Below are positions 6,257 through 13,614 of a DNA stretch of 15,629 bases, in pieces. The translations under genes were made by a program, and so were the position numbers. The first letter of the stretch is position 1. Every line of letters begins with the position of its first letter. Origin of the DNA: Planctomycetota bacterium (GTDB taxonomy: Bacteria; Planctomycetota; Planctomycetia; Pirellulales; Pirellulaceae). The stretch covers positions 1-15,629 of the forward strand of contig JAPLNJ010001038.1 in NCBI GenBank assembly GCA_026692885.1, read 5' to 3'. The notes beneath the pieces are model-generated. The model was not told the DNA's origin. It was given only the letters and a program-made list of their open reading frames with translations, and did no database searches.

Positions 6257-7699
6257 ATGCCCGAAATCCGGACCCCCGAATGGGTCAAGGACGCCATTTT
6301 CTACCAAATCTTCCCGGATCGTTTCGCCAAATCGGACGCGGTGCCAAAGACGAGCGGCTTGCAGCCGTGGGGCACGCCGCCCACGCCGCACGGCTACCAG
6401 GGCGGCGATCTGCTCGGCGTGGCCGAACACCTGGACTACCTAGCCGAGCTGGGGATCAACGCCATCTACTTCAACCCAATCTTCCGCTCGGGGTCGAACC
6501 ACCGCTATCACACGCACGACTATTACCAGGTGGACTCGATGCTCGGCGGCAACGCGGCATTCCGCACGCTGCTTGATGCCGCGCACGGCCGCGGCATTCG
6601 CGTGATCCTGGATGGCGTCTTCAACCATGCCAGCCGCGGTTTCTTTCAGTTTCACGACATCTTGGAAAACGGCCCGGATTCGGTCTACCTGGATTGGTTC
6701 ACGGTGGAGGATTGGCCGCTGCGGCCCTACGGCAGCAAGCAACCGAACTATCGCTGCTGGTGGGGCCTCCCCGCGCTGCCCAAGTTCAACACTGCCACGC
6801 CCGCCGTGCGCGAGTTTCTCTGGGGCGTAGCCGAGTATTGGATCAAGTTCGGGATTGACGGCTGGCGGCTCGATGTGCCGACGGAGATTGACGACGACGA
6901 ATTCTGGCGCGAGTTTCGGCGGCGAGTCAAGGCCGCGAATCCCGAGGCGTATATCGTGGGCGAAATCTGGCACGAGGCGAAACGGTGGCTGGGTGGCGAC
7001 CAGGCGGACGCAGTGATGAACTACCCCTTCGCCCGCGCCAGCCTCGGCTTCTTCGGCCGCGAGACCTTCGCTCACAAGTACCGACCCGGCGGCTTCCGCC
7101 TCCGGCCCCTGCGGGGCCGCGCGTTCGGCAACGAGATCGAACGAATGTTGGCGCTCTATGCGTGGCCGATCACCCTCGTCCAGATGAACATGCTGGACAG
7201 CCACGACACCGCGCGTTTTCTGCACCAGGCCGGCGGCGACAAGTCCGCGCTGCGACTGGCGACGCTGTTCCAGATGACCATGCCCGGCGCGCCGAACATC
7301 TACTACGGCACCGAGATCGGCCTGAATGGCGGACACGATCCGGACTGCCGGCGCGCGTTCCCTTGGGACGAGGGGCAGTGGGATCGCGACCTGTACAATT
7401 TCAGCAAGCGCGCCATCGCCCTGCGTCACGCCCACCCAGCCCTGCGCCGCGGGCAGTTCGAGACGCTCTACTCGAACGACGACATCTACGCCTTCGCCCG
7501 GCGGTTGGACGATGACCGGCTGGCCGTGATCTTCAACGCAGGGGCAGAGGCGACCGAGGTGACGCTGGATGTCTGCAACCTCTTGCCCGACGGCATCCTG
7601 ACGGATGCTTGGGGCGGGCTACCGGGGCGTGTGTCCAGGGAGAAGCTCCGCGGCTTCGTGGTTCCTCCGCGCTCGGCCGCGGTCTTCAGCGCAAGGTGA
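6257..7699 (+). CDS. GH13 alpha-amylase family hydrolase (neopullulanase-like)
   Basis: This 480-residue enzyme hydrolyses alpha-glucosidic bonds in starch-like glucans or maltodextrins. The start MPEIRTPEW is set by TGGAG eight bases upstream; an earlier in-frame ATG at 6224 has no such site. The GH13 signatures are complete: region I DGVFNH at 119-124, region II GWRLDVPTE with nucleophile Asp206, region III VGEIWH with acid/base Glu236, region IV LDSHDTAR with Asp317. LPKFN at 174-178 resembles the MPKLN motif of GH13_20 (neopullulanase/cyclomaltodextrinase), but the N-terminal CBM34 domain of that group is absent. No signal peptide is visible, so it is probably cytoplasmic and could feed shorter dextrins to the phosphorylase. 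It is the only clear plus-strand gene here and ends two bases from the converging WGR gene. Confidence 0.92.
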   Translation: MPEIRTPEWVKDAIFYQIFPDRFAKSDAVPKTSGLQPWGTPPTPHGYQGGDLLGVAEHLDYLAELGINAIYFNPIFRSGSNHRYHTHDYYQVDSMLGGNAAFRTLLDAAHGRGIRVILDGVFNHASRGFFQFHDILENGPDSVYLDWFTVEDWPLRPYGSKQPNYRCWWGLPALPKFNTATPAVREFLWGVAEYWIKFGIDGWRLDVPTEIDDDEFWREFRRRVKAANPEAYIVGEIWHEAKRWLGGDQADAVMNYPFARASLGFFGRETFAHKYRPGGFRLRPLRGRAFGNEIERMLALYAWPITLVQMNMLDSHDTARFLHQAGGDKSALRLATLFQMTMPGAPNIYYGTEIGLNGGHDPDCRRAFPWDEGQWDRDLYNFSKRAIALRHAHPALRRGQFETLYSNDDIYAFARRLDDDRLAVIFNAGAEATEVTLDVCNLLPDGILTDAWGGLPGRVSREKLRGFVVPPRSAAVFSAR

Positions 7700-7701
7700 G
7701 G

Positions 7702-7923
7702 TTATGTACTGCCAACTGTTTCCGCGTACCCCTTCGCGGTCTTCGATGCAAGCAACTTCTCCGCATGCTTGGCCGCAGCATCGGCGTCGGGCAGCGTCTT
7801 CACCTGTGTCTGCCCCTGGGTGCCGATCCGCCCGAAACGGACCGTTACGTCGTTGCACCTTACACCGATCTCCCAGAACTTGGCGGAGCTGCCGCCCACG
7901 AACTCTAAGTGATGCTTTTCCAT
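7702..7923 (-). CDS. Small WGR-domain protein
   Basis: This 73-residue protein is essentially one WGR domain: MEKHHLEFVGGSSAKFWEIG, VTVRFGRIGTQGQ, then KTLPDADAAAKHAEKLLASK and KGYAE. WGR domains bind nucleic acid, for example in eukaryotic PARPs and in bacterial proteins linked to DNA ends or MolR-type regulators; stand-alone bacterial versions have no established role. AGGAG six bases before the ATG fixes the start and excludes an upstream in-frame extension. It converges on the amylase with a two-base gap, so transcripts from the two genes may overlap. Confidence 0.85.
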   Translation of the reverse strand: MEKHHLEFVGGSSAKFWEIGVRCNDVTVRFGRIGTQGQTQVKTLPDADAAAKHAEKLLASKTAKGYAETVGST

Positions 7924-8297
7924 ACTGGACTCCTGGAACTTGTGCTGTTGAGAATGGATGCAATTAGGATTGCCGGAACCCCCCCGACATCTTTGAGTCG
8001 GGGCACTGGTCACGTTGGCACGGGCATGTCGGCACCCAACCGCATCCGCACAAAAGACGGGAACCGCGGAACATCGCGGTCAGTGAACTCCTGGTAGCGG
8101 TAAGTGGCAAGTCTGCCAACCGGCGGCGGGTTCTGCCGCCGGGTATCGGTGAAGCCGGTGCCAACCGAGATCGGCAACCGCCGGAACACGCGACTGCTGG
8201 TGTCTGGCGAAGGGAGGCCGTTGGGCAATCGCAGGATTGCTTCCGCAACCAAGCCTCATGAGCCAAGCCAGACTCTTCGATGCCCTGGTCTATTAGT
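7924..8297. other. Intergenic stretch with hairpins and possible IS relic
   Basis: No intact gene was found in these 374 bases. CCCCGAC-loop-GTCGGGG (7982-8003) is a perfect 7-bp hairpin that could end transcription before the WGR gene. CCGGCGGC-loop-GCCGCCGG (8120-8142) is a perfect 8-bp hairpin. The sequences GTTGGCACGGGC (8014-8025) and GCCGGTGCCAAC (8154-8165) are inverted copies with one mismatch, bracketing about 150 bases like the ends of a tiny non-autonomous element. The part at 8175-8260 may be a transposase relic. Confidence 0.5.
8175..8260 (-). pseudogene. Possible ISAs1-type transposase relic
   Basis: A minus-strand frame reads LRLPNGLPSPDTSSRVFRRL (8175-8234), recalling the conserved LPNGIPSHDTFGRVF segment near the N-terminus of ISAs1-family transposases. 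The residues expected just before it (a WLR motif) appear in a neighbouring frame, HEAWLRK at about 8240-8266, consistent with a frameshift. Only about 25-30 residues are recognisable, with no DDE catalytic region, so at most this is an old remnant. The match is from memory of the family pattern. Confidence 0.4.
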
Positions 8298-8426
8298 CTA
8301 CTGACCGAACATCTTTGCGACGACGAAGATCACGAGCGCACCGAAAAGGCCGCCGCCCCCCAGCAAGTAGATAAACGAGTAACCGGCCGCCGCAAACAAC
8401 GGCGGACAAAGCATGAGCATTTCCAT
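8298..8426 (-). CDS. 42-residue single-pass small membrane protein
   Basis: This short gene has a near-ideal ribosome binding site (GAAGGAG seven bases before ATG) and a sensible protein: MEMLMLCPPLFAAAGYSFIY, a Gly-rich hydrophobic stretch, then LVIFVVAKMFGQ. Residues ~9-38 would form one long or two short membrane helices around LLGGGGLFG. It lies 100 bases downstream of the MgtA-type ATPase on the same strand and may share its transcript. Small membrane peptides that bind MgtA (MgtS, MgtR) are known in enterobacteria. No sequence homology to them is claimed; the comparison is only of size, location and hydrophobicity. Confidence 0.7.
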   Translation of the reverse strand: MEMLMLCPPLFAAAGYSFIYLLGGGGLFGALVIFVVAKMFGQ

Positions 8427-8526
8427 CTTCTAACTCCTTCAAATAAACCACCAAACAGCAGTACCCAGCGATACAGCTTCGAGCCGCTCGGCGCCCGGGT
8501 CTGTTCCTGCATTGCAGCAATCGCCC

Positions 8527-9687
8527 TCATTCACCAAACCTGCGAATAAACCAGGTCTTGATCAATTGGGTCAGGACCACATAACACACCAGGATCATCG
8601 CCAGTAGTAACCAGTACAGAGCTGGAAGTTGGACGAATCCCAGCGCGCCGGCCAGGGGTGAAACCGTCAGCCCAGCGCCCAACGCGACGATGATGACCGA
8701 AGAGAGGATGAGTGGCCAACTCGCCCAACTCTGGAAAAACGGGATCTTATTGGTGCGGATGACGTGAATGATCAGCGTCTGGGTGAACAGCGACTCGACA
8801 AACCAGCCGGTTTGGAACAGGACCGCGTGGTCCCAGCAATGGAATACGTACAGCATCATGAAGAAGGTCAGATAATCGAAGATCGAGCTGATTGGCCCGA
8901 TGAACAGAATGAAACGCAGGATCTTGCCAATTTCCCACTTGCGCGGCTCGGTCAGCCAGTCGGCATCGACCTCATCGGTGGGGATAGTGGTCTGCGAGAA
9001 GTCGTAGAGGAGGTTGTTGGTCAGCACCTGGATCGGCCGCATGGGGAGGAAGGGCAGGAACGCGCTGGCCCCCACGACGCTGAACATGTTGCCGAAGTTG
9101 GAACTGGCTGCCATCTTGATGTACTTGACGATGTTGCCGAACACTCGCCGGCCTTCCAGCACGCCCTGCTCCAAAATCAGCAGGCTGTTCTCCAACAGGA
9201 TGATGTCGGAGGATTCCTTGGCGATGTCCACCGCACTATCCACCGAGATGCCCACGTCGGCGGCCTTCAGGGCCGGGGCGTCGTTGATGCCGTCGCCCAT
9301 GAATCCCAACACGTGGCCCTGACTGTGAAGCGCGCGGATGATCTTTTCCTTATGGGCGGGGGCCAGCCGGGCGAAGACACTGGTCACGCTGGCCGCTGCG
9401 GCCAACTCCGTTTCGGTCATCGACTCAATTTGCGAACCGAGCAAGATATGTTCGACCGGCAGGCCCACGGCCTGGCAGATGTAGGCGGTGATGATTTCGT
9501 TATCGCCCGTCAGAATCTTGACGTCCACGTGCAGGCTGTGGAGCCGCTGCAAAGCCTCCTTCGCCGTGTCTTTAGGCGGGTCGAGGAAGGCCAGGAACCC
9601 CAGCAGGATCAGGTCCGACTCATCTTTGACCGCGTAGGTGGGTTCATCGGTTGCCCCAGGCATCTGCTTATACGCCAGAGCAATCAC
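8527..9687 (-). CDS. mgtA: Mg2+-translocating P-type ATPase, C-terminal part (after UGA)
   Basis: This is the second part of an MgtA/MgtB-type (P3B) magnesium-importing ATPase. From the GTG at 9687 it has 386 codons covering the end of the nucleotide-binding domain, the P-domain motifs LTGDNE and GDGINDAP, and the C-terminal membrane domain with the MgtA-characteristic FLPMRPIQVLTNNLLYDFSQ segment and TTIPTDEVD. It is in the same frame as the upstream part and separated from it by one TGA plus two codons, with no lost sequence. Reinitiation at the GTG is conceivable, but no good ribosome binding site precedes it. If translation does not pass the UGA, this half lacks the phosphorylated Asp and cannot pump alone. 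Confidence 0.85.
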   Translation of the reverse strand: MIALAYKQMPGATDEPTYAVKDESDLILLGFLAFLDPPKDTAKEALQRLHSLHVDVKILTGDNEIITAYICQAVGLPVEHILLGSQIESMTETELAAAASVTSVFARLAPAHKEKIIRALHSQGHVLGFMGDGINDAPALKAADVGISVDSAVDIAKESSDIILLENSLLILEQGVLEGRRVFGNIVKYIKMAASSNFGNMFSVVGASAFLPFLPMRPIQVLTNNLLYDFSQTTIPTDEVDADWLTEPRKWEIGKILRFILFIGPISSIFDYLTFFMMLYVFHCWDHAVLFQTGWFVESLFTQTLIIHVIRTNKIPFFQSWASWPLILSSVIIVALGAGLTVSPLAGALGFVQLPALYWLLLAMILVCYVVLTQLIKTWFIRRFGE

Positions 9688-9693
9688 CCGAAA

Positions 9694-11160
9694 TCACTGA
9701 CTGTTCAGGTCGTCCGCCAACTGCCGGCGTCTGGCGTCGTGCTCGGGCAGGGCTTCGATGACCTCTCCCTGGACTTCCACCCGAGTGCACAGGCCCAACA
9801 CTTCGTCGACGGCGCCTTTGCAGATCAGCGTATTCAAGCCGGTCGTATCTTCCACGACCACCGACATGCGGCGCCGCACGAAATCGAAGGGGATTTCGTC
9901 GATCTTGCGGTACTGTGCTTGGGCCTTCAGGAGTTCCTCCAGCTCCTTGTGGGCGAGGATCGCCTCGTCCAGGAGGTTCTTCAGCCCGGTATGGTGGTAG
10001 CTATTTAGATAGCCAAAGTGCAGCACCTTCTCGCTGGGATCGCCGTGTGCGTCCAAGTGCTTTTCGAGGACGATCTTGCCTTGGGTGAGGGTGCCGGTTT
10101 TGTCGGTGCACAGCACGTCCATCGCCCCGAAGTTCTGGATGGCGTTCAGTCGTTTGACAATTACTTTCTTGCGCGCCATCGCGAGGGCGCCCTTGGAAAG
10201 ATTGACCGTCACGATCATGGGCAGCATCTCGGGGGTCAGGCCAACAGCCACCGCCATGGCGAACAGGAACGCTTCCAGCCAGTTGTGCTTGCTCAGTCCG
10301 TTGATCAGGAAGACGGCCGGCACCATCACGGCGATGAAGCCGATCATCAGCCAGGTAAACTTGTTGACGCCTTTGTCGAAGCTGGTCAACTGGCGTTGAC
10401 CGACGATGCTGGTGGCCAGCGAGCCAAAGTAGGTCTCGTTCCCGGTGTGGATGACCACGGCCGTCGCGGAGCCGCTCTCCACGTTGGAGCCCAGGAAACA
10501 GACATTGGGCAGTTCCAGCGGGTTCTGGACATCGGCCGACGCAGCGTCGGCTTTACGCTCGACGGGCAAGGATTCGCCGGTAAGCGCCGCCTGGTTCAGG
10601 AACAAGTCCTTGGCGGAAAGCACTCGCACGTCGGCGGGGACCATATCACCGGCGGCCAGCCGGATGATGTCGCCAGGCACCAGCCTCTTGAGCGGTATCT
10701 CGGCTTCCTTGCCACATCGCACCAAGGTCGCCGTGTTGCTGACCATCGCTTGGAGCTTGGCCGCGGCATTATCGGCTCGCAGTTCCTGGAAGAAACGCAA
10801 CACCACGCCCAGAACCACCATCACGAAAATGACCACTGCCGCTCGAAAATCACCGGTGAGCAGAGAAAGCACGCCAAGTGCCGTGAGCAGGAGGACCAAG
10901 GGATTCTTGACGTTACTCAAGAGTCGCATCAGGGCCGATTGACGCTGCTCACGGGCAATCTCATTCAGCCCATACCGCTTCAATCGTGAATCGGCCTCCG
11001 CTTGGCTCAAGCCGCCCAATCGCGATTCCAGCTCCCTCAGGACCGTCTCGGTGTCGGCGCGAGCCTTTTCCAGTAAATGCTCGGAAACATGCACCTCGTT
11101 CCTGCCCGTGAGATTGCCTGGGCCCTGACCAGGACTCCCGGTGGTCGTTGGAGAACTCAT
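9694..11160 (-). CDS. mgtA: Mg2+-translocating P-type ATPase, N-terminal part (ends at in-frame UGA)
   Basis: This is the first 488 residues of the same MgtA-type ATPase, which couples ATP hydrolysis to Mg2+ uptake across the inner membrane. It contains the cytosolic N-terminus, membrane spans at about 85-120 and 270-310, the actuator loop with TGES at 194-197, the GLTPEMLP ion-site helix at 307-314, and the phosphorylation motif DKTGTLT with Asp353. It then ends within the nucleotide-binding domain at DDLNSQ-UGA, where homologs continue as QGFRVIA. The codon after the stop restores the family sequence (FRVIALAY). Joined, the two parts give about 877 residues, normal for MgtA. The start is the ATG at 11160, five bases after CGGAGG; a GTG two codons earlier is too close to that site. 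Confidence 0.88.
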   Translation of the reverse strand: MSSPTTTGSPGQGPGNLTGRNEVHVSEHLLEKARADTETVLRELESRLGGLSQAEADSRLKRYGLNEIAREQRQSALMRLLSNVKNPLVLLLTALGVLSLLTGDFRAAVVIFVMVVLGVVLRFFQELRADNAAAKLQAMVSNTATLVRCGKEAEIPLKRLVPGDIIRLAAGDMVPADVRVLSAKDLFLNQAALTGESLPVERKADAASADVQNPLELPNVCFLGSNVESGSATAVVIHTGNETYFGSLATSIVGQRQLTSFDKGVNKFTWLMIGFIAVMVPAVFLINGLSKHNWLEAFLFAMAVAVGLTPEMLPMIVTVNLSKGALAMARKKVIVKRLNAIQNFGAMDVLCTDKTGTLTQGKIVLEKHLDAHGDPSEKVLHFGYLNSYHHTGLKNLLDEAILAHKELEELLKAQAQYRKIDEIPFDFVRRRMSVVVEDTTGLNTLICKGAVDEVLGLCTRVEVQGEVIEALPEHDARRRQLADDLNSQ

Positions 11161-11175
11161 GCACACCTCCGTTGT

Positions 11176-11419
11176 CTACTTTACCTGGCCGATGACGGAT
11201 GCCGGCAGGCCGCCAGCCGAATCTGTGCTGCGGCTTGCCGGCGTGTGAGTTCGTCGTGACTTAGCCAGGACGCCGGCGAGATATGCCACCACGCCAACGT
11301 TCACCACCAAGACGGCGACCCTTGGCCAAGTGAACCCACGCAACACCTCGAATACCTCGATGGGAATGTACAGCCCTCCGGAAAGCAGGCCAAACCATTC
11401 GGCCCATCGCTGCTGCATC
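11176..11419 (-). pseudogene. DUF2127 C-terminal fragment (decayed duplicate)
   Basis: Bases 11250-11419 are a diverged copy of 14050-14236 in the DUF2127 gene. The encoded LWMQQRWAEWFGLLSGGLYI, PIEVFEV and TWPRVAVLVVNVGVVAYLAG match its C-terminal half closely. The N-terminal half is missing: upstream it joins directly to the 5' part of a copy of the 14626-15198 gene. The reading frame stays open to 11176 with an unrelated tail, so the chimera might still be translated, but it lacks the first two membrane segments and has no ribosome binding site of its own at the junction. Confidence 0.75.
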
Positions 11420-11568
11420 CATAGGTCATCACCAGCGTGTCGCTCGTCACGCTGACCAGCTTGCCGTCGTGCGTGCGGTCCTTGCCTTGAACTCTGCGGC
11501 TGCCAGTACGGACCCGCCGACAAACATCGCTAGGGCTAACGGCGCAAACAGAAACACGCGGTAAGACA
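11420..11568 (-). pseudogene. N-terminal fragment of secreted repeat protein (decayed duplicate)
   Basis: From the ATG at about 11568 the sequence reads MSYRVFLFAPLALAMFVGG, the same signal peptide as the intact gene at 15198. The upstream leader with AAAGGAAAGTGGTATCC is also shared. A four-base deletion after EFKA shifts the frame to an early stop. Nucleotide similarity nevertheless continues to GTGATGACC, where it switches to DUF2127 sequence. It is a dead copy that marks one side of a deletion junction. Confidence 0.75.
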
Positions 11569-11609
11569 TTCGGATACCACTTTCCTTTTAGATTTGGCGG
11601 AATGATTCG

Positions 11610-11858
11610 TTACGAGGTCTGACCTGCCGCTAAGCGGATTCGCTCTAACATCTCCAATCCCTGGCGAAGCTCTTCGGCATCGACCGACACGCCAATTTCC
11701 ACATCGCCGCCATCGGCTTCGGACGCCAAGAGTCTCGGCAGATGATGAACGCCAACCGCATGATTCGCCTCGCCTTTCTCGCGAAACCTCTCGTTCCGGG
11801 TCATCCTCCCCATCGCTCCCTCGATACGCTTCTTCCTTGTGCTTGCCTTGCCAACCAT
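11610..11858 (-). CDS. Hypothetical 82-residue protein
   Basis: The start is supported by AAAGGAG eight bases before the ATG. The protein begins very basic (MVGKASTRKKRIEGAMGRMT, then RNERFREKGE), has a central HAVGVHHLPRLLASE segment and an acidic helical C-terminus (VDAEELRQGLEMLERIRLAA). No membrane segment or signal peptide is visible and no family was recognised. Its last three codons and stop (QTS) lie inside the duplicated segment that also supplies the last codons (QTA) of the truncated stress protein at 15239, so the natural C-terminus may have been replaced by the duplication. Confidence 0.6.
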   Translation of the reverse strand: MVGKASTRKKRIEGAMGRMTRNERFREKGEANHAVGVHHLPRLLASEADGGDVEIGVSVDAEELRQGLEMLERIRLAAGQTS

Positions 11859-12091
11859 GACGTTGACTCCTTTCCCTAAAGGTTGTTGAATAACCCTTCC
11901 TTCAACGAATCGTATTCTCTTCCCGTTACAAATACCGCCGATGAGCACGTACCATCCAAAATCACCCTTGCGGCTTTCAAGCGTCCTTGGCGCCAGCCGG
12001 GGAATCTGCAACGAAGTTACCGGAGACAACTGTCCTCGCCTGGGATGCGGGCCAGATGGTAGCGGCAGGTCCGACTTCAAGGCGTTGCCCG

Positions 12092-12994
12092 TCACGGAAG
12101 CGGGTGGCGTTCAAAGAACTCCCAGATCAGATCGTTGGCAGAGATGTCCTTGGTCGCCGTGCCCAGAAACCGCCGGGTGGCGTCGCGTCCGGGCCAAGTG
12201 TGACCGCCCCCTTCGATGACGAATAAGATCACCTCGGCACCATCTCTTCCTGGCCCATACGTTCTTCTGGTGACGCGTGTGCCATCGCCCACCGTATCCG
12301 ATTCTTGCGTAACCACGGCCGCGTCGGGGCAACCGTCGATTTTCGTCCAGATCTGAATCGTATCCTCGACCGACTTGTACCAAATGAACGTTCGTGATTG
12401 GTTGTCCGGTCCGCGGAAGTGAACCAGGGAGTCCTCCGTCCCGTGGAAATGCATGATCGGCACCGGACGTTTCGGTTCGCATTTTTCGATGGCCAACGTG
12501 CCGGACACGGGCGCGATGGCCGCAATCCGGTCCGATAATTCGGCGGCCAAACGATAGCACATCATGCCTCCATTCGACATGCCGGTAGCGTAGACCCGCT
12601 TCCGGTCGACGTTGAGCTGAGCCTCCAAGTCATCTAGCAACTTGGCGACGAACTTCACATCGTCGGATTGGATCTGAGCCAATGGCCCAGCCATTCCTCC
12701 GGCGTTGAAGAAGAGGAATCGACGCCAACCGGTTCCATTCGGATAGACCGCGACGAAGCCGGCCTGATCCGCCTTTTCATTCAACCCGCAGAACGAGACC
12801 ATGCGTTCCGCGTTCATCATGGCTCCGTGGAAAACGAGCACCACCGGCGTCGGCTTCTTAACGTCGTAGGTCGGTGGCACGTGCACCAAGCACGAACGCG
12901 TCCCGTCTTCCAGTTCCACGTTCAGCCAATGATCGCCGGGTGCCAGCGACGCGTTAACAGTCAGGCAAACGGGTAACAGCAGTAGCCAGTTCAT
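12092..12994 (-). CDS. Secreted PHB-depolymerase/LpqC-like esterase
   Basis: This 300-residue alpha/beta-hydrolase belongs to the polyhydroxybutyrate-depolymerase/feruloyl-esterase-like group (LpqC, esterase PHB family). A short hydrophobic N-terminus (MNWLLLLPVCLTVNAS) indicates export. The catalytic elements are present: oxyanion region LVFHGAM at 53-59, nucleophile elbow GMSNGG with Ser140, Asp188 in HGTEDSLV and His265 in GGGHTWPG. The substrate may be a polyester, an acetylated polysaccharide or a feruloyl ester; the sequence does not decide. The start is supported by GGAGG seven bases upstream. It follows the Gly/Tyr-rich protein gene with a 133-base gap. Confidence 0.88.
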   Translation of the reverse strand: MNWLLLLPVCLTVNASLAPGDHWLNVELEDGTRSCLVHVPPTYDVKKPTPVVLVFHGAMMNAERMVSFCGLNEKADQAGFVAVYPNGTGWRRFLFFNAGGMAGPLAQIQSDDVKFVAKLLDDLEAQLNVDRKRVYATGMSNGGMMCYRLAAELSDRIAAIAPVSGTLAIEKCEPKRPVPIMHFHGTEDSLVHFRGPDNQSRTFIWYKSVEDTIQIWTKIDGCPDAAVVTQESDTVGDGTRVTRRTYGPGRDGAEVILFVIEGGGHTWPGRDATRRFLGTATKDISANDLIWEFFERHPLP

Positions 12995-13070
12995 GCTTCG
13001 TCCTCCATCGTCACCGATTGGGCAGATTGGAACCTACACCCCGCCCTTTGCAAAATTCGATCACAGCCGT

Positions 13071-13103
13071 GACAGCTATAGGACCGCGACAGAAATAGCT
13101 GTC
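13071..13103 (-). terminator. Hairpin between Gly/Tyr-rich gene and esterase
   Basis: GACAGCTAT and ATAGCTGTC form a perfect 9-bp stem around a 15-base loop, 25 bases after the stop of the 13128-13439 gene. No U-tract follows, so it may be a processing or stabilising structure rather than an intrinsic terminator. Confidence 0.4.
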
Positions 13104-13127
13104 GGATCTTGTGCCGGTCGCTGTCTG

Positions 13128-13439
13128 TTAGTAGCCGCGAATGCCAAAACCGTAGACGCCGATGGCGCCATAGCCGCGGGTCCCATAGCCGTAGTTGCCG
13201 TAGCTGCGGGGACCGTAGCCGCGGGGACCATAGCTGTAGCTGCCGTAGCCGCGAGGACCGTAGCCAATGTTGCCGTAGCCGGGAGCTGCGTAGCCGGGAG
13301 CTACATAGGCGCGAGCTACGTAGCGGCGAGCTACGTAACCGCGAGAACCCCAATAGCCGCGGGCCTGAGCATCCGTTGCGTTGAGGATCAGAGTGAACGC
13401 CGCGACGAGCACAGCGAAGGACAATCGTTTTCGAGACAT
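13128..13439 (-). CDS. Secreted Gly/Tyr-rich repeat protein
   Basis: This 103-residue protein has a classical signal peptide (MSRKRLSFAVLVAAFTLILN, cleavage probably after DAQA) followed by about 75 residues made almost only of Gly, Tyr, Arg, Ala, Pro and Ser. Imperfect repeats of the type YVARAYVAPGYAAPGYG give way to YGPRGYGSYSYGPRGYG, ending GFGIRGY. Such low-complexity Gly/Tyr sequence has no fold-based assignment. Comparable proteins are cell-surface or matrix components, and Tyr/Arg-rich chains can self-associate. AAGGAG eight bases upstream fixes the start. At the DNA level the coding region is a string of degenerate ~15-base repeats. Repeat copy 4 lies 175 bases upstream, and the space between holds no other gene. 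Confidence 0.75.
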   Translation of the reverse strand: MSRKRLSFAVLVAAFTLILNATDAQARGYWGSRGYVARRYVARAYVAPGYAAPGYGNIGYGPRGYGSYSYGPRGYGPRSYGNYGYGTRGYGAIGVYGFGIRGY

Positions 13440-13614
13440 TGCACAGACTCCTTCAAAAGACACATCCGTGGGGCCCAAACGGGCCGAAACTCCAGTGAGA
13501 CACAAACTTACAGTCGCCTTTCGGCGGCCATCACGCGCTCGTCTCCTATTTCAGGGCTTTCCTGACCTTGTCGATGACCTTCGTAGCGGCCACGAGCGCG
13601 CCACCGATCGCAAC

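Noticed and set aside
6440..7435. Long minus-strand open frame antisense to the amylase
   Set aside because: The plus strand carries all GH13 motifs in order; the antisense frame has none.
9694..9696. UGA read as glycine (alternative code) or selenocysteine in mgtA
   Set aside because: Several other genes here end at TGA (alcohol dehydrogenase, phosphorylase, amylase), so UGA is a normal stop. The position is Gly in homologs, not Cys, and no SECIS-like hairpin was recognised.
8764..10989. Two long plus-strand open frames antisense to mgtA
   Set aside because: Their sequences are His/Gln/Asp/Val-rich, typical of the reverse complement of a GC-rich membrane-protein gene, with no domain or ribosome binding site.
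11161..11250. M-box-type Mg2+ riboswitch upstream of mgtA
   Set aside because: The short leader is mostly the tail of the decayed DUF2127 copy, and no M-box-like core or terminator/antiterminator arrangement was seen.
13134..13340. Tandem DNA repeat as a non-coding satellite
   Set aside because: The ~15-base periodicity is explained by Gly/Tyr codon repeats in a gene with a signal peptide and a good ribosome binding site.
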